In this document: positions 9,234 through 18,306 of the stretch, one piece after another
How positions within the stretch are numbered: the first letter of the stretch is position 1
Layout of the letters: each line of letters opens with the position of its first letter
Assembly: GCA_019649035.1 (NCBI GenBank)
Contig: BMAT01004715.1
Span: forward strand, 40,642-65,897
Length of the DNA stretch: 25,256 bases
Direction: 5' to 3'
From: Elysia marginata
Lineage: Eukaryota; Mollusca; Gastropoda; Plakobranchidae
Program-made: the position numbers and the translations under genes
Notes under the pieces: generated by a model
What the model saw: the letters and a program-made list of their open reading frames with translations, nothing else
Databases searched by the model: none
What the model was told of the DNA's origin: nothing

Positions 9234-10309
9234 AAATCTCTCAAACAAATCCGGATTGTCGTGGACCAGGGCTTGGCGCAAAACCCATAACCTGTTCCTT
9301 TATTCAATGTTTCGAGAAGTGATCTGTTTTTCTAAAATCTAAGACGAGAAATAATTACTCAACTACTCCTCTCTATGAAAATGAGTGAACGTTACACCAG
9401 GGTGGTGTGTGTCGGGGAGGGAGGGGGTGTTCTACCAACTGGTCAGACCCTTTGACCGTTATCTTTCTCTGCTACATAAATTGTCCTCTGAAGGTGCGCA
9501 TCACCACACATCTTTTGATTATTATAGCAGGAAAATCTTTCCAAATTCTGCTCAAACAGCACTATCATTCAAGCTTAATTAATCTCTCTTCGCTGTCGGT
9601 CTACTACCATCTGTGTGATTCACCAGGGAAAACTTCTGGCTCAGTGCAGATTACAGATTGTGAGCAATTTATCAACTTACTGCAAGACTCTTCAGCTACA
9701 TTTGATCAGTGCATAAAGCTAATTTCTCTTATAGGCAACCAAATCAACATCTGTACAAAAAAAATCAAAAGTAGGTAAAACATAAAGACATCCGCTCACA
9801 CCTAGAAATTGAGAAGGAAGGGGAAAAAACGAAGAGAAAGATAGATCATAGGACCTTACAATAACATGAAATGTAATAGATGCACTAGAGTCAAGGTCCT
9901 TGACTAGAGTCTACACCGACAGGACACTGAAGATTGACCTTAGAATCTCATCACCGCTGAAGTGAAGACTGCACGAACTGACGAAAGACTTTTTTTTTTT
10001 ACACGAGAGTTTCACAACAAAGTAGATCTATAGCAAAGATCTTATTTAAAATTCAGTCTGCACTCTGCAAACAGCCAAACACTGCAAAACTGCAAAGGCA
10101 CCGGCAGCTGAAGCTTATACATGTAATCCAGACTTGAAGCCGATGAAACCCTTCAAAAAGAGTTGAAAAACCACATTACAGTTTAACTCCCACCCCCCTG
10201 GGACTTGATTCTTGGTCTAATTTTTCCAATTTTTTATGCAGGCCTTGGAAGGTATTGAAGGAGGTCTGCTGACTTAGCAAAGTCTCTTTTTATTAAATTT
10301 TATCTGGCC
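9234..10309. other. Non-coding stretch
   Basis: Two overlapping plus-strand frames cross 9385-9778, but the peptides look random and have no splice or start support. No gene or known repeat was recognised. Confidence 0.55.
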
Positions 10310-10990
10310 AGACAGATCTAGATTTACTGCTGAGCGTTTAGCTTAGTAAAAAGTTAGTAAGACCTAGATTCTCTAGATTAAAATCTAATCTAATCCTTCG
10401 TTTTAACGTTGTTAACAAGCCCAGCAGCGAGAAGTAAACAAATTTCAGCACGATGGCTTGTAAATCTCATGTAGATCTAGATCTAGATAGCTAAGAGATT
10501 TTAGTTTTTAGATCTAATAACAATCTTAGTTTGAGCAGGCCGATCCTCTCAAATTTCATTGAAAGATGGATTTATTATCAAGAATCTAGATCTAGTAGAT
10601 CTAGGCCTATAGAGATTTGTGACATCGGCTTAATCCTGGGATTGGGCCGCTGGTGTTAAATATGGGTTATCGTTCCCTTCATTTCAACAGTCTTGCCAGC
10701 AGGCCAAGCCCGATGCCAGGATTATCCCGTGACATCTGTGGACCAACGATGGTGTGACTTGCCTGTAGGCCTAATAATTGCGGTGGCCTATCTAGATCTA
10801 GACCTAGGTATAGATCTCTAGAGTCTAGATTCTAGAATCAAGATAGATTTTCTAGATCTAGAATAGAATCTAGATTGATACAGATTTTATATTATAAAAA
10901 AGAGATGGATTAAATCTATATTAATTACATCTATGAAGGCCTATGTAGACTACATGATAGATCTAGTACCAACTACCATTTGTGATCCTT
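10310..10990. repeat. Degenerate TCTAGATC-rich repeat tract
   Basis: Clusters of overlapping palindromic hexamers (AGATCT, TCTAGA, CTAGAT) lie at about 10310-10400, 10470-10515, 10580-10605, 10785-10870 and 10955-10970. There is no fixed period. The tract is interrupted by the 102-bp MITE at 10627-10728. It resembles low-order repeats common in some gastropod genomes. Its origin is unknown. Confidence 0.65.
10627..10728. mobile_element. 102-bp MITE with terminal inverted repeats and 8-bp target duplication
   Basis: GTGACATC occurs immediately before (10619-10626) and immediately after (10729-10736) this segment. The ends are inverted repeats: 10627-10647 pairs with 10708-10728 at 17 of 21 positions (shared core TAATCCTGG), and weaker pairing continues inwards (GCTGG with CCAGC). 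With no coding capacity, this is a non-autonomous DNA element. An 8-bp duplication is typical of hAT-superfamily insertions and is also seen in some others such as Merlin. The terminal bases GG are not the usual hAT CA, so the superfamily is open. Confidence 0.75.
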
Positions 10991-11831
10991 TTAATGCACT
11001 CTTTTAACTTTAAGAATGTGGCCTTACTAAGTTACTTACCGTAGTTACTATGTGGTCTGGTAAGTTTGTACACCCACTACTCGCAACTTAAGATCATGTT
11101 GTAATAAAGCTCTGTTGTCAGTTCCATGTAAACCATAAAGAAAAGATGGCATTAAGCCTTTGTGCAATGTGCACCAGTAGTCTAGAATGCCCTTCCCCTT
11201 TCTATCAGGGTGGCTACGTCTGTAAATCAGTTTAAGACCCTATTGGAAATATATTTGTTCATGGATTAAATGAAGACCTTAATTAGTTTGTCTCTAGAAA
11301 CTTATCCAACTACTGATGGTCGGTAATTAATTTTTCTACATGCACCTTTTGTTTTTCTAGAACTGTTTGTCCGAATTATTAAAGGAGTATGTTTTGTACA
11401 AAATTGTCAATATGTCAGCACTGTTTGTTTGGGTAGACATACTTTAGCAGATATGCGGCTTAACTTTTGGAGGGCTGTAATCTTCCCGCCTCCTCAATGC
11501 CACTTGATCAATAGAACTTTCCATCTTACCTTAAGTAATACACTGCCATACTACCAGCACCTGTTATGTCAACTTGGGAATCATCATCACTTAGTTTGAT
11601 TAACCTTTCTTGTACGTTGTGTAGCAAAAATGGTACAGTCAATAAAAAAACCCAGCTCTTACCAGACATTGAAAATCTAAGAATGCCTCATTTAACCTTT
11701 TTTGCATACGCCTGAATGATTATGTGTACATATTTGAAAACAAGGTATTTTTAAAAGTGTTACCCTACACAGTACGTCATGCACAAAATGTGGTTCAGAT
11801 ACATACATGTATAAAGTAGTGCTCAACTATA
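10991..11831. other. Non-coding stretch
   Basis: Moderately AT-rich sequence with no open frame of note, repeat or RNA gene that I can recognise. Confidence 0.55.
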
Positions 11832-11858
11832 GCCGCTAATAGTAATACTAATAGCGGC
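11832..11858. repeat. Near-perfect 27-bp palindrome
   Basis: GCCGCTAATAGTA (11832-11844) and TACTAATAGCGGC (11846-11858) are reverse complements with one mismatch and a single-base spacer. The element class is unknown. Confidence 0.75.
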
Positions 11859-12365
11859 ACCACAGAGAGACCTTTGAGGAATCCCCTATTTTTTCTCGAT
11901 ATTACCTGTGGATGGCCGTATGGGTTTAACAGGACAAGAACATGCCTGAACACGGATACAGGGGGAGAATAGAGAAAACTTTAGAGAAATAACAGTAAAA
12001 ATTAATAGATTTTTCCATAAACATGACAGGCAAGCCAACATAAGACCATAGGCTCATTGCAGGCTTGGCCTTTTTGCGTGAGCTGATGTCATGTGGATCC
12101 ATTTAAGTAGGTTGCAGAAGTCAATGCAATGGGGTCGTGCATTGTGCATCCACACACACATGTAAAAATGTAGGCTAGGCTAGGCCATATAGAAATCTGG
12201 TTTATATTGATACCGATGCTTTTGGGTTCACTTGTGTTCAGCACTTCGTGCTATGAAAATAAGATATACATATATATATACATTATTATACATAATTATA
12301 TACGTTACATAGTGTTATGTATAAACCTAGTGTTGTCCGACGTAATCAATGCATTATGTATGTAA
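11859..12365. other. Non-coding stretch with TA-rich patch
   Basis: No gene. A TATATACATATA-like patch lies at about 12266-12310, just before the trinucleotide array. Confidence 0.55.
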
Positions 12366-12567
12366 GTAGTAATAGTAGTAGTATTGGTAGTAGCAGTAGT
12401 GGTTGTAACAGTAGTAGTAGTACTAGTAGTTGTAGTAGTAGTAATAGTAGTAGTTGTAGTAGTAGTANNNNNNNNNAGTAGTAGTAGTAGTAATAGTGGA
12501 GGTGGGGGTGGTGGTGGTGGTAGTAGTAGTAGACTAAATAGCAGTAGTACTATTGTAGTAATGGTAA
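12366..12567. repeat. (TAG)n-type trinucleotide array, left part, with N gap
   Basis: Imperfect AGT/GTA/TAG repeats with TTG, GGT and other variant triplets. Nine N bases (12468-12476) mark an unresolved spot, so the true length may differ. Serine-only and valine-only translations of this array are artefacts of the period-3 repeat. Confidence 0.95.
12468..12476. other. Assembly gap (9 N)
   Basis: Nine undetermined bases inside the trinucleotide array, probably a collapsed or unresolved repeat. Confidence 0.98.
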
Positions 12568-12718
12568 AATGATTGAAAGATTTTATAGGTATGAAATTAG
12601 CAGTGGAGAGAAGTAGGTTTTTAGTTGAAATGCCCGAAATGTCTGCCTTAAGTATATTTCGAACCGTCGACTAATAGATGCTTCGGCAACCACCACCTTG
12701 CCACCTAGAGAAACATAG
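12568..12718 (-). mobile_element. tRNA-derived SINE, family A, uninterrupted copy
   Basis: On the minus strand this matches the family A SINE at 7317-7681 from its start (TATGTTTCTCTA, near 12717) to its end (CTTTCAATCATTT, near 12568), without the nested insert. The A-box-like TGGCAAGGTGGT is at 12692-12703. A decayed B box (GGTTCGAAAT) is at 12656-12665. It sits inside the trinucleotide array. With the plus-strand half copy to its right it forms an inverted pair. Confidence 0.8.
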
Positions 12719-12790
12719 CTTCCACTAAAAAACCTACAAGTTTTCTCTCCACTGCTAATTTCATACCTTTTTAAAACTTTCCATTCATTT
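12719..12790 (+). mobile_element. 3' half of a family A SINE, in opposite orientation
   Basis: This carries the last third of family A (ACTAAAAAACCTAC, then CTCTCCACTGCTAATTTCAT, then a CTTTCCATTCATTT end). It directly abuts the minus-strand copy, so the two 3' halves can fold into a hairpin with arms of about 65-70 bases (12568-12632 with 12719-12790). It carries a few bases more than its partner between CCTAC and CTCTCC, so it is not a simple recent inversion duplicate. Confidence 0.75.
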
Positions 12791-12822
12791 GATTGCGCAG
12801 TGGCTGCCTCCACTATTTATTC

Positions 12823-13665
12823 TGTAGTAGTAGTAGTAGTAGCAGCAGCAGTGATAGCGGTAGGAGTAGTAGTGGTAGCAGTAGTAGAGAGAATAGTAGA
12901 AATAGTATTAGTATTGGTAGTAGTGGTAGTAGCAGTAGTTGTAATTGTAGTAGTAGTAGCAGAGTAGTAGTAGTAGTAGTAGTAGTAGTCTAGATTGTGG
13001 TAGTAGTAGTAGTAGTAGGCTAAATAGCAATAGTGGTGGCAGTAGTAGTAGTAGCAGCGATAGCGGTATGAGTAGTAGTGGTAGCAGTAGTTATTGTAGT
13101 AGTATTGGTAGTAGTGGTAGTAGTAGTAGTTGTAGTAGTAGTACTAGTAGTAGTAGTTAGTAGTAGTAGTAGTAGTAGTAGACTAAATCGCAGTAGTGGT
13201 AGCAGTAGTTGTAGTAGCAGCAGCAGTAGTAAAAAACCAAATAGCAGTAGTACTAGTAGTAGTAAAAAACTAAATAGCAGAAGTAGTCGTAGTAGTAAAA
13301 GACTAAATAGCAGTAAAAGTATTAGTAGTGAAAGACTAAATAGCAGTAGTACTAGTAGTAGTAGCGGTAGCAGAAGGAGGGGAAGTAGTATGGGCAGTGG
13401 TGGAAGTAGTTGTGGTAATAGTAGTAATATTAGAAGCAGTCTTAGTAGAAGTTGTGTGATGGTAGTGGTGGTAGTTGTAGTAGTAGTGGTAGTAATGGTT
13501 GGGGTAGTACATGTTGTATAAGTGGTAGCGGTAGGAGTAGATGTAGTACTAGTTGTAATAGAAATGGTAGTGGCTATAGTAGTAGTAGCAGTAACAGTAT
13601 CTATAGATGCAGTAGTACTAATAGTAAAGGTAGCGGTGGCGATAGTAGTTAAGTTAGTAGTAGCA
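12823..13665. repeat. (TAG)n-type trinucleotide array, right part
   Basis: About 840 bp of imperfect TAG/AGT/GTA triplets with frequent AGC, GGT and AAA variants. The period-3 pattern keeps several frames open, giving Ser-rich, Val-rich or Gly-rich translations with no protein support. It includes a higher-order 33-bp repeat at 13237-13368. Confidence 0.95.
13237..13368. repeat. 33-bp minisatellite within the trinucleotide array
   Basis: The landmark CTAAATAGCAG (first copy CCAAATAGCAG) recurs at 13237, 13270, 13303 and 13336, exactly 33 bases apart, with units ending in AGTAGTAAAAGA-like sequence. Single outlying landmarks occur at about 12533, 13021 and 13183. Because 33 is a multiple of three, the open frame is preserved and shows an 11-residue period. 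I read this as a repeat, not a gene. Confidence 0.85.
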
Positions 13666-14654
13666 GAAATGTGTTCTGTGTTATGGGCTAAACAAACACG
13701 AAATCCAGCGACTCCGAATAGGTTTCACGATGGAGTGGGTACTTTTTTTACTATTCAAATATCTGGCCCAGAAATGGTACTTCATGTACGATTTGTATAC
13801 AAATAGGGACATACGGGAAAGGTTACCTAATTTAATTGCCTAATTGTTATTGAAACTTAAATGGGATAATTATCCAAGTCAAATCATTAATTTTCAAGCA
13901 GATGAAAGTTGAACAAATTAGTAGAAAACTACTTAGAACTACCTCATTGAAGTTGATTAACAAAATTACAATATGAGTCAAATAAGCTGACTTGTTGTTG
14001 TGTTAGACAAGTGGCCATGGGGAGTTTGTTGCCTGAATTGCCATTGTGGAAATTGATTTGTCAATACAGGTTTTTAAACCCGCAGATTGGACAGTCTGGT
14101 CATGCCTAATGATTGGTTGTACAGACAGTAAAATAATACATTGATGTTTTGTATAATTTTCATTTTATTTTTTCTGTTATTTTGATCCTGGTGCTTGATT
14201 CATATCATTGACTTATACTAGTTTAGGGCTATTCTTCTGTTTCTCTATGTTTATATCTATAGATATCTTGCGTCCAGGGTGAATGAGTTGGATTTTGCAA
14301 CTTTCACATACAAAGGCATTGCTGTCGTGAACAAGACTTTGCTCTGAAATATTTATGAAAAAAAATTTAATAAATTATCAAAATTTTGCGGAAAAATATT
14401 TAAATTTTTGTTGAATAAAAAAGACCGTTAAAAAAAAGACAAATTCGACCCTTAATGAAATTTTCTCAAAAAAGGAATTTCCTGCTTCCAACTGATTCAC
14501 ACTGGACTTGAGACATATGTAATTAAAAAACTGTGGGCATAGATTTTCAGAAAAGTTTAGAGGCATTCCATAATCTCCTTGTGATGTAAACAAATCATTT
14601 CTATTTTATTGGAATTTTCAATAAATCTGTTTCCATTAATTGTGTTTTTTCTAC
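13666..14654. other. Non-coding stretch upstream of the TMEM53-like exon
   Basis: AT-rich sequence with no convincing TATA box or CpG island close to the ATG at 14688. It could be the promoter region if that exon is first, or the end of a long intron if the exon at 1272-1366 is used. A CAG acceptor with a T-rich tract ends at 14662. Confidence 0.5.
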
Positions 14655-14687
14655 TGAGACAGACTGGAAGCTAAATGCTCAAAACCA

Positions 14688-14966
14688 ATGGCGGATCCTA
14701 GTCCTAATCCCAAATTGGAATCTTGTGGGGCTTCAGCGAGATGCCATGTGATCCGTGCTCCCCAGCGAGATTCTTGGCCTTGGTCTGAGGACCCAAACAA
14801 AGTGCTTGTTCTGCTCATCACATGGCTGGGAGCAAAAGAAAGACACATCCTGAAATACTCAGACCTGTATACCAAGCAAGGACTAGACGTATTGGTTGTT
14901 AAGTCAAAGGCAAAAGATTTCATTTGGCCCAGGAACAGCATAGCTTTGGCTGAACAAATTTACACT
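14688..14966 (+). CDS. TMEM53/DUF829-family protein, N-terminal exon
   Basis: This encodes residues 1-93 of a 293-residue alpha/beta-hydrolase-fold protein of the DUF829 (TMEM53) family. After a variable 36-residue N-terminus comes NKVLVLLITWLGAKERHILK, the first strand plus the family's G-W-x-G region. KYSDLYTKQGLDVLVV (second strand) and DFIWPRNSIALAEQIYT follow. The exon ends in phase 0 at a consensus donor, ACT|GTAAGT. An in-frame TGA at 14655-14657 supports starting at 14688 if no exon precedes. The context there is only moderate (C at -3, G at +4). A possible CAG acceptor at 14662 would let an upstream exon extend the frame. Vertebrate TMEM53 is a nuclear-envelope-associated protein of about 277 residues. 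Molluscs may carry several family members, so a one-to-one orthologue is not claimed. Confidence 0.9.
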
Positions 14967-15452
14967 GTAAGTCACTTGAGTAATTTATTCCTTTGACTGA
15001 GGCTCATTATGAACATTATGGTTATTCTTATACCACATTCCATATTTGTAATTTGAATCTGGAAATCGGCAAAAGCTTTGAAAAATAATGAGGATTTAAA
15101 TTATTTGTTTTATTTAAGGTGTTTTTTTCTGCCAACTTTATACCCCATTACTAGGGAGGAGCTCTTTCTGTCTCTCTCCTCTCTCATCCAGCCCTTGCAT
15201 TGCATTCACAAGCCCAGTAATTTTACCAGAAGTGTGAGTTTTGGGATGAAAATTTTGTTCAGTGTATGTGTATCAGAAGCTGTGCAGGCTAAGCTGTGCA
15301 GGCTGTAAAGCACTGAAACTAGTGAAAGTGTTAACAAAGTGAGGAAAAATTTTTTCCGCAGGTTAGGCCTAAAGTACAAGAATTAAATTAATGAAATCGC
15401 CTTGTAGATTTATTTTTGCGAGTTGCTAACAGTTATACACAATGACAATGTA

Positions 15453-15920
15453 CAGTAGAGTACAAATGCCTTGCAACCAGTCCAAATGAGTCTTAAGTCG
15501 AATTTGGAAAGTGGTAAGATATTAGTATCACAGAGAAGCTTATTTTCTCTAATTTCAAATACATAAACAGAAAAGCTCTATCCTGTTTCTGTATACTGTA
15601 GTTATAGCCGTTTGAAGTTAGCAGGGTTAAGACTTGTGAAATCTCAGAAAGGGGAGAAAATAGCATTTGAATTTTAGGCAACTATGCAGGTGTAGAGGCC
15701 AAAGCAAACATGCCAATTAAAAATTATCACATTAAACATGAAATTCAACCTGAATGAGGTGGTAAAACTGTTGAAAAAATGTCTTTACCGTCAATGTCTG
15801 AAATTTTTTTAAAAAATTGACTTCTGACGACCCACTAAACTTTAAATTAATTAAAAGCCTATATAGGACTTTCGACTTACAACTCATTTGGACAGAATGC
15901 ATGACAAATGTACTTCAATC
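15453..15920. mobile_element. 468-bp non-autonomous element with about 50-bp inverted ends
   Basis: The first 50 bases pair with the reverse complement of the last 50 at about 37 positions, without gaps. They share GTCCAAATGAGT and TAAGTCGAA. The left end reads TA|CAGTAGAGTAC, a pogo/Tigger-like CAG end next to TA. The right end is eroded and its TA is not evident. The interior has no coding capacity. Confidence 0.6.
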
Positions 15921-16506
15921 CAAAGCGCTATGATTTACAAATTGTTGAAGCCTGTTAAAGTTTTCCAGTAATTTGATATGTCTGGCCTAGTTATAATGAT
16001 GCAATATTTTATTTTTTCTCAGGTTATAAAATAAGCCCAGTCTTTGTGCACAGTCACAACTCTACATCTACACTGTTTATTGCACTTTATTGGGGTAGTC
16101 ACTAATCCTAATCTACCATTAAATTTGAATGTCTTCTGCAAACTTGATACTAATGCATTAGAGTCTGTCTAACAATTTTTTTTGCAGTGTATAGCACTGA
16201 AAATAATGAAAAGCCTAACAAGTACTTAAGACTGTTTTCAAAAGCTGGAGAGTTGGTCTTTCATCAAAAGATTTGTCCCAGGAAAGAAGCCATCAACCAA
16301 GTCTTGTTTCGCAACAAAAATTATTGATTTTTAATGCAAAACATGGCTTTAAGTCTCATTTTAAAAACTAAAGAAATGTGTTTGGAAAGATAGGGTGAGA
16401 CTGAGAGATAGATAGAGAGTCAGAGAGAGGATGGGGGGACGGCAAGAAAACATTGTTTTTTACAGTCATAACTTCATGTGTTCATTACTTGCATCCTTAG
16501 AAATCA

Positions 16507-16583
16507 TACTGTGGAAACCTCCAAAATTGAAGTCGGATAATCCAAATTTCTCATAATTGAAGTTTTCTACATGTGAGGTTTCT
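16507..16583. mobile_element. Possible decayed pogo-like inverted-repeat element
   Basis: TACTGTGGAAACCTCC on the left and GTGAGGTTTCTTT on the right are loose inverted matches around GGAAACCTC/GAGGTTTC. The left side resembles CAGTGGAAACCTC-type pogo/Tigger ends. Weak and short. Confidence 0.3.
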
Positions 16584-17703
16584 TTTTACTCTTTGGCATT
16601 GTTAGATTTGAACTCATAGTTCAAAGTTCATAAGGTTCTCTTAGTTCAGATTTCCATGGACTCCTACTCCTAGAGAAAGCTTTCCTTCTACTTTACCACC
16701 ACGCTGCTCAGTCCCAAGCTTACAAAATAAAAGGTTACTGGTCAATGATTTTTATTCCCTGTTTTCCACCCCAGTCTGCAACCCCCTCCCTCTGACATAA
16801 GCATTGACTACATTTATCAGAGACAAAAACAGAAGTCCAATTTGCACTCCTTGATGTTTCTTGCCACACTCAGCTTAGACACAAGACAGTAGTATGACAG
16901 GCGCTAGTGACTGCAGTCAATGGTTTATAGCATGTCAAATCGAGATAATTGGTGTATTATTGAATGAAATACTAAGACACCCAAGTAATTTATAAATTGC
17001 CGAATGGATGGGATTTTTTGTGGTATATTTCTGAGATAGGAAGATATAGGACAGTAAGTTACTGCCAAATGCCAAAAGCTGATAATACTAATAGTGATAT
17101 CAGATCTTTAATATATTGATATATTCGATAAGTATGGGGGCAATATATCAAAAGTTAGAATTAGAAGGAGGGGGTAGGTGCCCAGCGTTGGTGCCCTCAT
17201 AATCAGGTAAAAAGGCACTGAAATTTTAAGCAGATTTCTGTTTTGCCGGTTTCAATTCTTGTTAATCTTAAAGACCAAATTAATGCTTTGTTGAATTAAA
17301 AAGAGGCAAAACTTCTATGTTAAAAAAAATTATTCTTCATATTAAAATTATGTCTACATACAATATTTAACGAGTACAGGTGTAAGGATAACTACTGGTA
17401 CCATATATAGTACAGAGATATTTCAAAATCTTTTTTCTTAATCTATTTGTACACTATAGTATATTTTATTATTAACAAATGGGAAAATAATTCAGTTTGC
17501 ATAAGGTAGCAAGGCCAAGTTTTTGGGTGTTTTTTGATATATATAAGAATACATAAGCGTAACATCATTAGAGCAAGAATTTTGTATTATCCTCCTTTTT
17601 AAGTGTTTTTATTTCATTATGCAGTCATATTAATTGCAAATATAGAATGCAAGTAATTATTACATTCTTTATTATATGTACATTGGTATGAAATAATTTT
17701 CAG

Positions 17704-18306
17704 GTGCTAGAAACTGAAATGCAAGACTATGATCACATCATCAGCCACACAATGTCAGTTGGATCTTTCAACTGGACGGTGCTGCGAATGCATATGAAAG
17801 AGAAAGAACACGCAGACCGCATTTGCAGTAAGTTCAGAGGTCAAATCTTGGATAGCGTGGTTGCTGGCGTCGGGAAAGGTGGCGTCCTGGATGAAACGCC
17901 TGCCAAAGGTCAGCAAGAAATCCATGCCCTTGACAGGATGGTACACGGTATCGTAGTTGCTAAGAAATTAAATCCAGTGATGCAGCGTATGACTGAATTA
18001 GTCTGCAAGGCCTATTTTTTTATGACAAAAAAGAGGACTGTGAAATTTTATGAAGATGCACTTAAGTTTTTTCGAGAGGAGCCCTTGAAGGTGCCGACTT
18101 TGTTTCTGAGCTCGCGAGACGACCCCATGTGTGACTCATTCGTCCTAGAGAAGCTAGTTGACATCTGGAGAGAGAAAAATGTTTACGTCTCAATACATGT
18201 GTGGGATAGCTCCCCTCATGCCCAGCACTATATACATCACAAGAATGCTTATGAGAGTCTGCATGAGGATCTTTTCAAAGAAATATTTTCAAGTGCAGCA
18301 AGTTAA
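17704..18306 (+). CDS. TMEM53/DUF829-family protein, C-terminal exon
   Basis: This encodes residues 94-293 and the TAA stop. It continues in phase 0 from 14966 after the acceptor TTTTCAG. Family landmarks in order: HIISHTMSVGSFNW, the nucleophile elbow with Ser111 (SxG; TMEM53 has SNGG here); RGQILDS around Asp143; PTLFLSSRDDP with Asp233 as likely acid; and WDSSPHAQHY with His265 or His268 as likely base. The alpha/beta-hydrolase triad therefore looks retained, although enzymatic activity is not established for the family. The second Gly of the SNGG elbow is Ser114. The segment matching the TMEM53 membrane helix (about residues 184-206) is charged and not clearly hydrophobic, so this protein may be soluble. 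The total length of 293 residues is normal for the family. Confidence 0.92.
   Translation: MLETEMQDYDHIISHTMSVGSFNWTVLRMHMKEKEHADRICSKFRGQILDSVVAGVGKGGVLDETPAKGQQEIHALDRMVHGIVVAKKLNPVMQRMTELVCKAYFFMTKKRTVKFYEDALKFFREEPLKVPTLFLSSRDDPMCDSFVLEKLVDIWREKNVYVSIHVWDSSPHAQHYIHHKNAYESLHEDLFKEIFSSAAS

Larger units (their letters stand above)
14967..17703 (+). other. Intron of the TMEM53-like gene
   Basis: A 2,737-bp GT-AG intron in phase 0, with donor GTAAGT and acceptor AATAATTTTCAG. It contains a 468-bp inverted-repeat element (15453-15920), a decayed CTGTGGAAACCTCC element near 16507 and otherwise AT-rich unique sequence. No coding exon is recognised inside it, and joining the flanking exons gives an unbroken domain. 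Confidence 0.88.

Noticed and set aside
9385-9778. Two overlapping plus-strand open frames of 65 and 123 codons
   Set aside because: The composition looks random and they overlap in different frames. I saw no homology, splice sites or strong start.
12384-13806. Several plus-strand open frames encoding poly-Ser, poly-Val or Gly-Ser proteins
   Set aside because: They are translations of an imperfect period-3 TAG repeat. All frames lose codon meaning, one crosses an N gap, and there is no start, splice or homology support.
14651-14941. Minus-strand open frame of 96 codons
   Set aside because: Antisense shadow of the first hydrolase exon, which has family motifs on the plus strand.
17755-17946. 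Minus-strand open frame
   Set aside because: Antisense shadow of the second hydrolase exon.
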